Shown here in pieces: positions 14,123 through 21,277 of a stretch of DNA of 33,805 nt. Every line of letters begins with the position of its first letter. The stretch's first letter is position 1. The stretch comes from Patescibacteria group bacterium. Its GTDB lineage: Bacteria > Patescibacteriota > Patescibacteriia > UBA2196. The notes beneath the pieces are model-generated. The model was not told the origin of the DNA, made no database searches, and saw nothing but the letters and a program-made list of their open reading frames with translations. The DNA is taken from contig JAQTPI010000007.1 in the NCBI GenBank assembly GCA_028748975.1, positions 1 to 33,805 of the forward strand, in the 5' to 3' direction. The position numbers were made by a program, and so were the translations under genes.

Positions 14123-15523
14123 ATGCCCGAATTAAATACTTCTAATTTAGAAAAAATTCCACCGCAAAACATTGAAGCCGAACAATCAGTTTTGGGCTGT
14201 CTTTTAATTGAACAGGAAGCCATCACCAAAATCGCCGATCTTTTGAAAGCCGATGATTTTTACAAAACCGACCACCAAAAAATTTATGAAGCTGTGACGG
14301 ATTTGTACGAAAAACGCCAACCCATTGATATTTTAAGCGTCACCGCCCGTTTGGAAGAAAAAAAACAATTGGAAACCGTCGGCGGCCGAAGTTATCTCAC
14401 CTCGCTCGCCAACATCGTCGCCACCGCTTCCCATGTTTTTTCCTACGCCCAAATCGTCCAAAAAAAAGCCACACTCCGCCGTTTGATTAACGCTGCCACG
14501 GAAATTGTGCAAATGGGTTTTAAAGAAGAAGCCGAAGATGTCACCCGCACTCTGGATCGCGCTGAAAGCCGGCTCTTTGGCGTCTCCCAGCAATTTTTAA
14601 AACAAAAATTCACGCCCATGAAAGATTTATTAGCCGATGCTTTTGAACGCATTGATGAACTGCACCGTGAATCCGGCAAACTGCGCGGCGTCCCCTCTGG
14701 CTTTAAAGATTTGGATAATAAACTGGCTGGTTTGCAAAAATCCGATTTGATAATTCTTGCTGCCCGTCCGTCCATGGGTAAAACCTCTTTGGCTTTGGAC
14801 ATCTGCCGCCAGGTCGCGCTTTATCAAAAAATTCCCGTCGGCATCTTTTCCTTGGAAATGAGTAAAGAACAATTGGTGGAGCGCATGCTTTGCGCCGAAT
14901 CCGGGGTTGATTCTTGGAAATTGCGCACCGGCCGGCTTTCTGACAAAGAAGAAATGGGTGAATCGGATTTTTCCCGTCTCGGCCACGCCATGGGCGAACT
15001 GGCTGAAGCCCCGATTTTTATTGATGACTCCCCCACCGGTTCCATTATGGAAATCCGCACCAAGGCCCGCCGCCTGCAAGCCGAAAAAGGTTTAGGTATG
15101 ATTATGATTGATTATTTGCAACTCATGGAAGGCGGGGCTGACAGCACCGTAGACAACCGCGTGCAGGTTGTTTCCGAAATCTCCCGCGGTTTAAAATCCA
15201 TCGCGCGTGAATTAAATATTCCGGTCTTAGCGCTTTCACAGTTAAGCCGCCAGGTGGAGTCCCGCCCCACTGCCATTCCCAAACTCGCTGACTTGCGCGA
15301 ATCCGGATCAATTGAACAAGATGCTGATGTGGTGCTTTTCATCTATCGTGAAAAAATGTATAAAAAAGATACGCCCCGCGGCAACATCACCGATATTTAT
15401 ATTGCCAAACACAGAAACGGTCCGACCGGCATGGTGGAATTATATTTTGACGAACAGCGCACCAGTTTTAAAAATTTGGAAAAGAAAATGGAAGGCCTGC
15501 AGCCTCCGGCGGAGTTCTATTAA
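14123..15523 (+). CDS. dnaB: Replicative DNA helicase DnaB
   Basis: The track begins at 14108 with MTNTL, but those bases belong to a family A repeat. I take MPELNTSNLEKIPPQNIEAEQSVLG at 14123 (466 residues). The N-terminal DnaB domain (about 12-120) is followed by the RecA-like motor with Walker A ARPSMGKTSLALD (about 220), Walker B MIMIDYLQLM (about 325) and the DnaB block VLALSQLSRQVESR...PKLADLRESGSIEQDADVVLFIYRE. The C-terminus HRNGPTGMVELYFDEQRTSF is the DNA-loop and arginine-finger end. It unwinds DNA as a hexamer at the fork and binds primase. The length is usual and no intein is present. The gene lacks an obvious Shine-Dalgarno and runs against most neighbours. Confidence 0.96.
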   Translation: MPELNTSNLEKIPPQNIEAEQSVLGCLLIEQEAITKIADLLKADDFYKTDHQKIYEAVTDLYEKRQPIDILSVTARLEEKKQLETVGGRSYLTSLANIVATASHVFSYAQIVQKKATLRRLINAATEIVQMGFKEEAEDVTRTLDRAESRLFGVSQQFLKQKFTPMKDLLADAFERIDELHRESGKLRGVPSGFKDLDNKLAGLQKSDLIILAARPSMGKTSLALDICRQVALYQKIPVGIFSLEMSKEQLVERMLCAESGVDSWKLRTGRLSDKEEMGESDFSRLGHAMGELAEAPIFIDDSPTGSIMEIRTKARRLQAEKGLGMIMIDYLQLMEGGADSTVDNRVQVVSEISRGLKSIARELNIPVLALSQLSRQVESRPTAIPKLADLRESGSIEQDADVVLFIYREKMYKKDTPRGNITDIYIAKHRNGPTGMVELYFDEQRTSFKNLEKKMEGLQPPAEFY

Positions 15524-15529
15524 AATAAT

Positions 15530-15695
15530 TACCTCCCCCAACCCCCTCCTTATAAAGGAGGGGAGCTCGTCGCAAGCTCTCCCCCTTGATAAGGGGGAGT
15601 CCTCCGACATTGTGTCGGAGGGAGGGGGTCAGTGATTCGCTCGGCGCATTCGCTATCTCCTCCTTAAGAAAGAGGAGAAGTAAAGGAGGTTAACT
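15530..15695. repeat. Dispersed repeat family B
   Basis: CCCCCTCCTTATAAAGGAGGGG and CTCCCCCTTGATAAGGGGGAG hairpins, then CCTCCGACATTGTGTCGGAGG, GAGGGGGTCAGTGATTCGC and TCCTCCTTAAGAAAGAGGAG, end with AACTCGCCGATAGGC. Family B is a string of CCTCC/GGAGG palindromes with 'CGCCGATAGGCG'-like ends. It also occurs at 18583, 21278, 25075 and 31563. Confidence 0.75.
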
Positions 15696-15741
15696 CGCCG
15701 ATAGGCTAATCTGATGGCACCCAGAAAATAATTTTTTGACA

Positions 15742-15773
15742 AATAAAAAACGGGGTAATGATTTTACCCCGTT
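15742..15773 (-). terminator. Intrinsic terminator
   Basis: On the minus strand AACGGGGTAA, loop, TTACCCCGTT is followed by TTTTATTTG. It ends the receiver-like gene. Confidence 0.88.
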
Positions 15774-15795
15774 AGCTAACGTGGCGGTGTTTCTT

Positions 15796-16191
15796 TTAAA
15801 AAGATTCGTTGCTCCCATCAAAATCCCAATTTTGGATAATATCTTTAATTAATGGAAGGACCGACTCCGCCCCTTTATCAATCCATATAATCTTATTGCG
15901 AGGAATTAATGCGCTGAGAATAATGATTTTTGTCCTGTTTAACCATTTTCTTTTTAGAGCAATCCCGAAAGCTTCTGCGGTTTTCTCCATACCGCGTGAA
16001 AAAAAGATAACAGCGTCAAAGGAAGCATCTGCCTTAAGCACTTTTTCTAATGCTTCTTTGGCCGTATCAATAATTTCTACTTCCATTTTCGCTTCCCTTA
16101 AATCTTCTTGATAGATTTTAATCATTTTATCATTCTCTCCCTCTTTTACCTCTCCCCAACTCCCCTCTCGGACCAAAATAATTTTTGACAT
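15796..16191 (-). CDS. Small receiver-like (degenerate CheY-fold) protein
   Basis: The ATG at 16191 follows AAAGGAGGGAAAA, so I shorten the track ORF to 131 residues. The beta/alpha alternation KIILVREG / EVEIIDTAKEALEKVLKADASFDAVIFFSRG / KIIILSALIP / WIDKGAESVLPLIKDII resembles a response-regulator receiver. The strand-3 end FDAVIFFSRG lacks the phospho-acceptor Asp, and strand 1 lacks the acidic pair. A phospho-independent pseudo-receiver is one reading; an unrelated Rossmann-like protein is another. The last residues (DFDGSNESF) are acidic and polar. The gene is divergent from recR, with a probable promoter overlapping the recR start. Confidence 0.7.
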   Translation of the reverse strand: MSKIILVREGSWGEVKEGENDKMIKIYQEDLREAKMEVEIIDTAKEALEKVLKADASFDAVIFFSRGMEKTAEAFGIALKRKWLNRTKIIILSALIPRNKIIWIDKGAESVLPLIKDIIQNWDFDGSNESF

Positions 16192-16222
16192 TTTTCCCTC
16201 CTTTTTTGGCCTCTTTGGTTGT

Positions 16223-16250
16223 TTGTTATAGGTTAAAAATGAACTATAAT
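16223..16250 (+). promoter_or_regulatory. recR promoter
   Basis: TTGTTA (16223-16228), 16 bp, TATAAT (16245-16250), about 40 bp before the recR ATG. Confidence 0.55.
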
Positions 16251-16256
16251 AACTTA

Positions 16257-16284
16257 ATCGTAGCACTTCTAATTTTTCTGTCAA
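16257..16284 (-). promoter_or_regulatory. Promoter of the receiver-like gene
   Basis: On the minus strand TTGACA (16284-16279), 16 bp, TACGAT (16262-16257). It interdigitates with the recR leader. Confidence 0.5.
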
Positions 16285-16288
16285 CTTC

Positions 16289-16897
16289 ATGCCCCTCCCT
16301 TCAAACATCAACCAACTCATCGCCCATTTTGCTTCCCTGCCGGGCCTTGGCCAAAAAACCGCCGAACGGCTGGTTTTTTATTTATTAAAACAAGACCGCG
16401 CTGTCCTGAAAAATTTTGCCGAGTCTATGCTCGGCATTCTTGACCGCGTTGGTCACTGCGCCGTTTGCGGTCAATTTTCCGAAGAAAAACTCTGCCCCAT
16501 CTGCGCCAATCCCCGCCGCGACCATTCGGTTATTTGCGTAATAGCGGAAGAAATGGACATCTCCGCTTTGGAAAAAGCCGGCGAATTCAAAGGGCTCTAT
16601 CACGTGCTTGGTAATGTCCTAAGCCCGACCGAAGGAATTACACCGGACCGCTTGAATATAAAAAATTTATTAGCAAGAATTACCGCTACGCCAGCAACGG
16701 TCAAAGAAATAATTCTGGCGCTCAACCCCACGATTGAAGGCGAAACAACTTGTTTGTATTTAACCAAACTTATTAAAAATTCCGCGCCGCAAATTAAAAT
16801 TACCAAACTGGCGCGCGGACTCCCGCAGGGCGGCGATCTGGAATACGCCGACGAAATCACTTTAGCCAACGCCTTCCGCGGCCGGACTGTGGTTTAA
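16289..16897 (+). CDS. recR: Recombination mediator RecR
   Basis: The 202-residue protein has the full RecR layout. The helix-hairpin-helix LPGLGQKTAERLVFYLL is at about 16-32, the four-cysteine zinc finger CAVCGQFSEEKLCPIC at about 57-72, the Toprim region ICVIAEEMDISALEKAGEFKGLYHVLGN...SPTEGI at about 80-115, and the C-terminal KITKLARGLPQGGDLEYADEITLANAFRGR. RecR with RecO loads RecA on gapped DNA. It is monocistronic and not next to dnaX or ybaB as in many bacteria. Its ATG has no strong Shine-Dalgarno. Confidence 0.96.
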   Translation: MPLPSNINQLIAHFASLPGLGQKTAERLVFYLLKQDRAVLKNFAESMLGILDRVGHCAVCGQFSEEKLCPICANPRRDHSVICVIAEEMDISALEKAGEFKGLYHVLGNVLSPTEGITPDRLNIKNLLARITATPATVKEIILALNPTIEGETTCLYLTKLIKNSAPQIKITKLARGLPQGGDLEYADEITLANAFRGRTVV

Positions 16898-16907
16898 TTT
16901 TTCAATA

Positions 16908-17035
16908 GTTTATTCCGAGCGAGGCCGATAGCAATCGGCCGAGTCGAGGAATCTCGTAGTCGTCTGTCATCCCGTGCCGTGACACGGGATCCAGAAAAAA
17001 TATTCATGGATTCAGGCTCTCGGGCCGGAATGACA
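16908..17035. repeat. Family A repeat copy
   Basis: TTCCGAGCGAGGCCGATA...GTCGAGGAATCTCGTAGTCGTCTGTCATCCCGTGCCGTGACACGGGATCCAG...GGCCGGAATGACA. It lies between the convergent ends of recR and the 17073 gene. Confidence 0.7.
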
Positions 17036-17040
17036 AACAA

Positions 17041-17070
17041 AAAAACCCCGCCATTTGACAGGGATTTTTG
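17041..17070 (-). terminator. Probable intrinsic terminator
   Basis: On the minus strand CAAAAATCCCTGTCAAATGGCGGGGTTTTT forms a stem AAAAATCCC/GGGGTTTTT with one mismatch. It begins just after the stop of the 17073 gene. Confidence 0.65.
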
Positions 17071-17072
17071 TT

Positions 17073-17612
17073 TTATCTGCCTATAATTCTTCGTACTTTG
17101 TCCAAAATACCTTTTCCCTCGGGATTGTCTATTATTTTTTCCTTCTTCTCTTCTGCTCTCCAACCTTCTGGCCCACGTTTCAACTGACTAAAATCAGCCC
17201 ACTTTTCCTTTCCATTAAAAACATTTTTTAATAATACTTGACTTTCTTCCCCAATTACATCAACTATTTCATAAATTCCCTTATCTTCTCTGACATCTTT
17301 AAAAACTGCTGTTTTGCCTTTTACTATCCAATTATCGTCAATTTTTTCTTTTTTTTCTTTCTTATCACTCTTTTTTTCCGCGTCAATTTTTTCCACAATT
17401 TCATCTTCTATTAAACCATCATCACCAATCTCATCAACCACCATTGCTTTTCTTTCTTTTTTTTCTGGATCGTTTTTAACAACTCTTTCATCATCGTCTA
17501 AATGATCTGGCCAAGGATACATCTCTTTATCTATTCGCGGATCTGGTGGGGCTTCTCTTTGTTTTAATTTTGGTTTCTTTTCTAAAATTTCAAATCCCAT
17601 ATATTTTCTCAT
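17073..17612 (-). CDS. Charged soluble protein of unknown function
   Basis: The 179-residue protein (175 if MGFEILEKKPKLKQREAPPDP at 17600 is the start) is very rich in Lys, Glu and Asp. The first 90 residues are low-complexity and probably disordered. A compact central piece (NWIVKGKTAVFKDVREDKGIYEIVDVIGEESQVLLKNVFNGKEKWADFSQLKRG, about 93-147) looks like a small beta-barrel or SH3-like domain. A basic C-terminal helix follows (GILDKVRRIIGR). I do not know the family. It begins right behind the rplU terminator, so read-through from rplU is its likeliest expression unless a promoter lies in rplU. Confidence 0.7.
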   Translation of the reverse strand: MRKYMGFEILEKKPKLKQREAPPDPRIDKEMYPWPDHLDDDERVVKNDPEKKERKAMVVDEIGDDGLIEDEIVEKIDAEKKSDKKEKKEKIDDNWIVKGKTAVFKDVREDKGIYEIVDVIGEESQVLLKNVFNGKEKWADFSQLKRGPEGWRAEEKKEKIIDNPEGKGILDKVRRIIGR

Positions 17613-17615
17613 CTA

Positions 17616-17643
17616 AAAATCCCGACGAAAAATCGGGACTTTT
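17616..17643 (-). terminator. Intrinsic terminator of rplU
   Basis: AAGTCCCGA, loop, TCGGGATTTTT on the minus strand. The next gene starts only a few bases later. Confidence 0.75.
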
Positions 17644-17649
17644 AATTAG

Positions 17650-17967
17650 TTAAATTTTTTCAATCTTCACCTTGGTAAACGGTTGACGGTGGCCATAGAC
17701 TTTGTGATGGCGAGTTTTGGATTTATAGTGCACCACGTTAACTTTTTTCGCCCGGCCCTGCTCCAAAATCTCGGCTTCAGCCTTGGCTCCAGCCACTTCC
17801 GGATTGCCAATTTTCATTTCCGCGCCGCTGTCTTCAGCCACCAATAAAATTTTATCAAAAGTAAAATTTTTACCCGCTTCGGCTGCCAGTTTTTCCACTT
17901 TCAAGGTATCGCCGGCTTTAACCAGGTATTGTTTGCCACCGGTCTTAATAACTGCGATTTTTGCCAT
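17650..17967 (-). CDS. rplU: 50S ribosomal protein L21
   Basis: The 105-residue protein is a standard bL21: MAKIAVIKTGGKQYLVKAGDTLKVEKL at the N-terminus and the RNA-binding C-terminal block KVNVVHYKSKTRHHKVYGHRQPFTKVKIEKI. It binds 23S rRNA. In most bacteria rplU is followed by rpmA (L27). Here a terminator and an unrelated gene follow, so the pair is split. A near-consensus promoter lies upstream, and a short GC hairpin (CGCCTGAAGGCG) in the leader could be a site for L21 feedback, though I cannot show that it matches a known L21 leader. Confidence 0.96.
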   Translation of the reverse strand: MAKIAVIKTGGKQYLVKAGDTLKVEKLAAEAGKNFTFDKILLVAEDSGAEMKIGNPEVAGAKAEAEILEQGRAKKVNVVHYKSKTRHHKVYGHRQPFTKVKIEKI

Positions 17968-18012
17968 ATTTTTATATTCTTACCGCCTTCAGGCGAGGTT
18001 AATAATAAATCT

Positions 18013-18041
18013 ATTTTAGCGCATCCCAGGTTTTGTGTCAA
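18013..18041 (-). promoter_or_regulatory. rplU promoter
   Basis: On the minus strand TTGACA (18041-18036), 17 bp, TAAAAT (18018-18013), leaving a leader of about 40 nt. Confidence 0.75.
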
Positions 18042-18050
18042 ATTGAAAAA

Positions 18051-18118
18051 GTAATTCGTAATTTGTAATCAGTAATTAGTAAATAGGCTGTTACAAATTA
18101 CAAATTACTAATTACTAG
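18051..18118. repeat. Short-period TAATTTGTAAT / ATTACAAATTAC microrepeat
   Basis: GTAATTCGTAATTTGTAATCAGTAATTAGTAA on the left is partly inverted in TTACAAATTACAAATTACTAATTACTAG on the right, so the element can fold on itself. Its right end contains the stop codon of the DUF192 gene. Confidence 0.65.
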
Positions 18119-18567
18119 TCTCTAATTTCTACCTTTGTGCCTGCTTTTATCCCATATTTCTCACACAATCCCGAATTTATCTCCAGAACATAATTCACCT
18201 CACTCGGCGACAAAATCCGTGAAATATATCCATCTTCATCCAAAACTGGCACTTTTTCAGCGCACCCCGCTACCAAACCATCTTTAATCCAAACAATATC
18301 CAATGGAATTCTCATCTCTTTCATCCAAAACGAACGGATATTATAATCATCATAAACAAAAAGCATGCCCGAATTTTCCGCCAAATCCTCCCGTCCTGAA
18401 AGTCCCTGGCTCCACTTGGCCGGCGTATCCGCAATTTCCACCGCAAATTCCTGCCCGCCCAAGCGCACCGTCTTTTCACCCAAAATCACGCCGTCATGTT
18501 TGGCGCAGGCGGAAAGCAGGAATATAAAAATACAAAAAAATAAAAATATAAAAATAGTTTTTTTCAT
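18115..18567 (-). CDS. DUF192 lipoprotein
   Basis: The 150-residue protein has a lipoprotein signal peptide with lipobox LLSAC (Cys about 21) and a DUF192 domain (about 30-148). Conserved blocks are ADTPAKWSQGLSGREDLAENSGMLFVYDD, RSFWMKEMRIPLDIVWIKDG and NYVLEINSGLCEKYGIKAGTKVEI. DUF192 is a small beta-rich domain found in secreted proteins of bacteria and archaea without a firmly established reaction. Here it is anchored outside the membrane. The final residues and TAG overlap a microrepeat. No clear promoter is visible; a family B repeat lies upstream. Confidence 0.9.
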   Translation of the reverse strand: MKKTIFIFLFFCIFIFLLSACAKHDGVILGEKTVRLGGQEFAVEIADTPAKWSQGLSGREDLAENSGMLFVYDDYNIRSFWMKEMRIPLDIVWIKDGLVAGCAEKVPVLDEDGYISRILSPSEVNYVLEINSGLCEKYGIKAGTKVEIRD

Positions 18568-18582
18568 AATGAGATTCGCCGC

Positions 18583-18710
18583 CCATTATCCCCTCCTTTC
18601 GAAGGAGGGGTGGCCAATAGCAATCGGCCAGGGTGGTTGTTATCGCTACATTACAACCCCTCCCTCCGACTGCTGTCGGAGACCTCCCCTTCGAAAGGGG
18701 AGGATAAACG
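18583..18710. repeat. Family B repeat copy
   Basis: TCCCCTCCTTTCGAAGGAGGGG, GGCCAATAGCAATCGGCC, CCTCCGACTGCTGTCGGAG and CTCCCCTTCGAAAGGGGAG: four palindromes in a row. It fills the divergent gap between the DUF192 gene and the promoter at 18716. Confidence 0.75.
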
Positions 18711-18715
18711 ACTGT

Positions 18716-18743
18716 TTGACAAAGTTTCTAGGATTGCTATAAT
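18716..18743 (+). promoter_or_regulatory. Consensus promoter of the YQ-repeat protein
   Basis: TTGACA (18716-18721), 16 bp, TATAAT (18738-18743): both boxes are perfect consensus. Confidence 0.78.
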
Positions 18744-18800
18744 GGAATCATGGTTCCTTGGGCAATTTCGCCCGAACAATCAATCAAGAAGGAGGAGGTC

Positions 18801-19352
18801 GTGAACAATTTTTTCTGGTTTCTATTAAGTACTATTGTTTTTTCTGGAATTTGGTATTTAATCAAAAAACCAAAAGGCAAAAAACTTTTGAAATCAGTCG
18901 TTATTATCTCTTTATTGAGTGTTCCCTACAATATTAACAATACCATTATAACGCCTCTTGGTAGTGGACAAGGGAAAAATATCTTTTCCTTGTTCTCTCT
19001 TTACCAAAGAGCTGATAAAACAAGCTATTCTATGCTTGGCGGAATTTATCAACGCTCAAATGAATGCTCGTTCGCAATTTTTAATCTATTTGGATATCAA
19101 AAAGCTGACAGCGGCGACGTAGGAACTGTGTTTGGTCTACCTGCATATCAAGAGGCAAGTAACGATGCTGAAACTTTTATTGGTCTGGTTGGTTATCAAA
19201 AAGCTGGCTCCAACGCGAAAGTTGACTGTGGTTTAATCGGTTATCAAAGTGCTGGTAAAAGTGTAAAAACAGACATTAGTTTGGCTATTTATCAAACGAT
19301 ACCCGGAAAAACAAGATGGTTTGGAATATTCTCGGGGTTAAAAAAAGATTAA
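18801..19352 (+). CDS. Membrane protein with tandem YQ repeats
   Basis: I choose the GTG at 18801 because AAGGAGGAGG lies directly upstream and the track's 51-bp extension contains the leader. The 183-residue product has a membrane segment (FFWFLLSTIVFSGIWYLI) and a second hydrophobic stretch (LLKSVVIISLLSVPYNI). About seven tandem units of 15-18 residues follow, each with a Tyr-Gln pair: FSLYQRADK, GGIYQRSNE, LFGYQKADS, LPAYQEASN, LVGYQKAGS, LIGYQSAGK, LAIYQTIPG. The regular hydrophobic-x-Gly-Tyr-Gln-x-Ala spacing suggests a beta-solenoid or stacked hairpins outside or along the membrane. I know no named family. A perfect promoter and a terminator mark it as an independent, probably strongly expressed gene. 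Confidence 0.78.
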   Translation: MNNFFWFLLSTIVFSGIWYLIKKPKGKKLLKSVVIISLLSVPYNINNTIITPLGSGQGKNIFSLFSLYQRADKTSYSMLGGIYQRSNECSFAIFNLFGYQKADSGDVGTVFGLPAYQEASNDAETFIGLVGYQKAGSNAKVDCGLIGYQSAGKSVKTDISLAIYQTIPGKTRWFGIFSGLKKD

Positions 19353-19367
19353 ATGTCTATCATTTAT

Positions 19368-19400
19368 AATCCTGGCTCAGTATAAGTCAGGATTTTTTTA
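19368..19400 (+). terminator. Intrinsic terminator
   Basis: AATCCTG (19368-19374) pairs with CAGGATT (19388-19394), followed by TTTTTA. Confidence 0.85.
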
Positions 19401-19433
19401 TTTCTGATTTCTAATTTCTGTTTTCTGATTTTT
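19400..19433. repeat. TTTCTGATTTCTAATTTCTG microrepeat (family D)
   Basis: Direct units of 9-10 bp. The same unit is found inside cobO (about 23958-23990) and, decayed, inside nrdJ (about 25381-25410). Here it encodes the C-terminal residues SENRN and the stop of the WecA-like gene. Confidence 0.7.
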
Positions 19434-20508
19434 TTCTCCCCATCAAAACCACCCCTCCCACAACCAGAATCATCACCGCGAGTAATATAACAAGTGCCAC
19501 TACCTTACCGCTGCTTTGCAAAAACAAAGAACTCAATCCAAACACCAGCGCCAAAAAATATAAAATCAAAACCGCTTGGCGCTGGGTTAAACCGGCGTCA
19601 AGCAGGCGGAAATGAAGATGCCCGCGGTCGCCCTCATAAACATGCCGGCCGGAAAACACTCGCCGTAAAATCACCAACACCACATCTAAAATCGGCAGCC
19701 CCATAATCAAAAGAGCTGTGGCGATTTTCCCGCCGGAAATGATAGAAAGGCACCCCAGCATAAATCCCACAAAAGTCGCTCCGCCCTCGCCCAAAAAAAT
19801 CTTGGCCGGATGAAAATTAAATTTTAAAAATCCCAAAAGCGCCCCGGCCAGAAGCAAACACAAAACCGAAGTTCCGCTCATTGGCACGTCCCAAAAAAGT
19901 GAAACGATAAAAAGAATAATTGCGCCAATAGCGCCAATGCCGGAGACCAGTCCGTCCAGTCCATCCAAAAATTTTGTAGTGTAAATCATGCCGAGTATCC
20001 AAAAAAAAGAAAACAGCGCGCCAAAAGAAATCACTTTCAAATCCAGCCAGTTGAAATAAAAAAGCGCGCGGCCAAACGGACCCGTGCCGGCCACAAATGG
20101 ATTGGTAATATATTTCACCGCCACCCCAAAAATTACTACCACAATTGTCGCCGCCACTGGAAATAAAAACGACTGCCAAGGTTTTAATTTATATTTATCA
20201 TCAAGCCAACCGCCAATCATCAACAAACAACCACCAATTAACAACCCGGCAATTTGTAAATTTTTTAATACGCCGTCATTGAGCCAACCAGCCAGCCACG
20301 CAATTAAAAGTCCTGCCAAAAACGCCCCAAAAACCGCTACTCCGCCAAGAAGCGGCACCGGTTCTTTTTGAATCTTCCGCGCGTCATTTGGCACGTCCAA
20401 AATGCCAAATTTGATCGCCATTTTTCTCACTTTCGGCGTCAAAAAAATGGCTAAGGTTAGCGGAAAAATGAACGAAAAAGCGTAAATTAATAGTTTTCCA
20501 CTTGACAT
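19411..20508 (-). CDS. Polyprenyl-phosphate N-acetylhexosamine-1-phosphate transferase (WecA/TagO-like)
   Basis: The 365-residue protein has about ten membrane helices and the marks of the MraY/WecA superfamily. These are GGWLDDKYKL (Asp-Asp, about 100), TKFLDGLDGLVSG (about 178), FLGEGGATFVGFMLG (about 238) and GDRGHLHFRLLDAGLTQRQ (about 300), the His motif of the WecA/TagO branch, not MraY. It would transfer a sugar-1-phosphate from a UDP-sugar to undecaprenyl phosphate, the first step of a cell-surface glycan. Two key spots vary: the usual Asn before xxDGLDGL is replaced, and the canonical GDSGS reads GEGGA. No glycan gene is adjacent. The start codon overlaps the -35 box of the divergent promoter. 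Confidence 0.9.
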   Translation of the reverse strand: MSSGKLLIYAFSFIFPLTLAIFLTPKVRKMAIKFGILDVPNDARKIQKEPVPLLGGVAVFGAFLAGLLIAWLAGWLNDGVLKNLQIAGLLIGGCLLMIGGWLDDKYKLKPWQSFLFPVAATIVVVIFGVAVKYITNPFVAGTGPFGRALFYFNWLDLKVISFGALFSFFWILGMIYTTKFLDGLDGLVSGIGAIGAIILFIVSLFWDVPMSGTSVLCLLLAGALLGFLKFNFHPAKIFLGEGGATFVGFMLGCLSIISGGKIATALLIMGLPILDVVLVILRRVFSGRHVYEGDRGHLHFRLLDAGLTQRQAVLILYFLALVFGLSSLFLQSSGKVVALVILLAVMILVVGGVVLMGRKKSENRN

Positions 20509-20530
20509 AAAAATTTAATTATGATATACT
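20502..20530 (+). promoter_or_regulatory. Promoter of the 197-residue orphan gene
   Basis: TTGACA (20502-20507), 17 bp, TATACT (20525-20530). The first 16 bp, TTGACATAAAAATTTA, are identical to the promoter at 28024. The leader (about 80 nt) contains the hairpin CCGCG-GGACCACT-CGCGG before the Shine-Dalgarno. Confidence 0.78.
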
Positions 20531-20616
20531 CCAATTGCTGGAAGGAACCTTAACAACCAAACCCACTCACCGACCGCGGGACCACTCGCGGCGGAAAGAA
20601 GAAAGGGGAAAGCATC

Positions 20617-21210
20617 ATGTCAGTAAGAATCATTCTGAACAACAAAACCATTCTGCAAGCGGGTGTTCACATGTGCGACGAAGGTCTGCATAACTTTTTT
20701 AAGAACATCCGTATTGACTTCTCTGGCGGTGAAATTTTCTGGAATGATAGCGATGATATTCTTTTATGCGCTGTGCCAGCTGCATTAAAAGAATTTGCTA
20801 TCGGTTTCAGCTCTTACAACTTGATAGTGAAACCCCCGGGCTCTATGAGACGTATTTGCGGGATCTATCAATACAAATCCGCCACGGCTACGGTTGATGA
20901 CAATCCAAATTCCGTAGCCGAATCTTTAAAAATTTGGGGCAGCAATCTCGCAGACGGACAGGAACTTTTCCGCCTGATCCGCGCGGGAAAAATCTGGCCG
21001 GTTGATAACTGGGAAAAAGAGCAAAAACCAAACATTCAGACGCTCCGGGTTCGACTGTCACAGAACTTCTACAACCTCCGGCAGGGAACGGCCCAAAAGA
21101 TCCAATCAACTCAGGTCAGAATGCGGAACATTCGGCAAAACATTCGTCGCCAAGTTTCCACCCAAACCAGTCGCTTGGGCAACTCAATCCGCCACTTGAT
21201 CAAAAAGTAA
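20617..21210 (+). CDS. Orphan protein with basic C-terminal tail
   Basis: The 197-residue protein starts after AAAGGGGAAA. The first 110 residues look globular, mixed alpha/beta (VRIILNNKTILQAGVHMCDEGLHNFFKNIRIDF...DDILLCAVPAALKEFAIGF). A middle segment (SLKIWGSNLADGQELFRLIRAGKIWPVDNW) is followed by about 50 residues rich in Arg, Gln and Asn with heptad-like spacing (RLSQNFYNLRQGTAQKIQSTQVRMRNIRQNIRRQV). That tail could be a coiled coil that binds nucleic acid or membrane. No signal peptide or membrane helix is present. I recognise no family. It is monocistronic. Confidence 0.72.
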   Translation: MSVRIILNNKTILQAGVHMCDEGLHNFFKNIRIDFSGGEIFWNDSDDILLCAVPAALKEFAIGFSSYNLIVKPPGSMRRICGIYQYKSATATVDDNPNSVAESLKIWGSNLADGQELFRLIRAGKIWPVDNWEKEQKPNIQTLRVRLSQNFYNLRQGTAQKIQSTQVRMRNIRQNIRRQVSTQTSRLGNSIRHLIKK

Positions 21211-21235
21211 CACAACAATCAACGCCTTCCAGCAG

Positions 21236-21262
21236 CCCTCGTACTTGTACGAGGGTTTTTTA
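21236..21262 (+). terminator. Intrinsic terminator
   Basis: CCCTCGTAC-TT-GTACGAGGG followed by TTTTTT: a nine-pair, nearly loopless stem. Confidence 0.9.
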
Positions 21263-21277
21263 TTTGTCATTTTCTAT

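Noticed and set aside
14630-15079. Long antisense ORFs within dnaB
   Set aside because: They are shadow frames of a conserved gene and show no independent signals.
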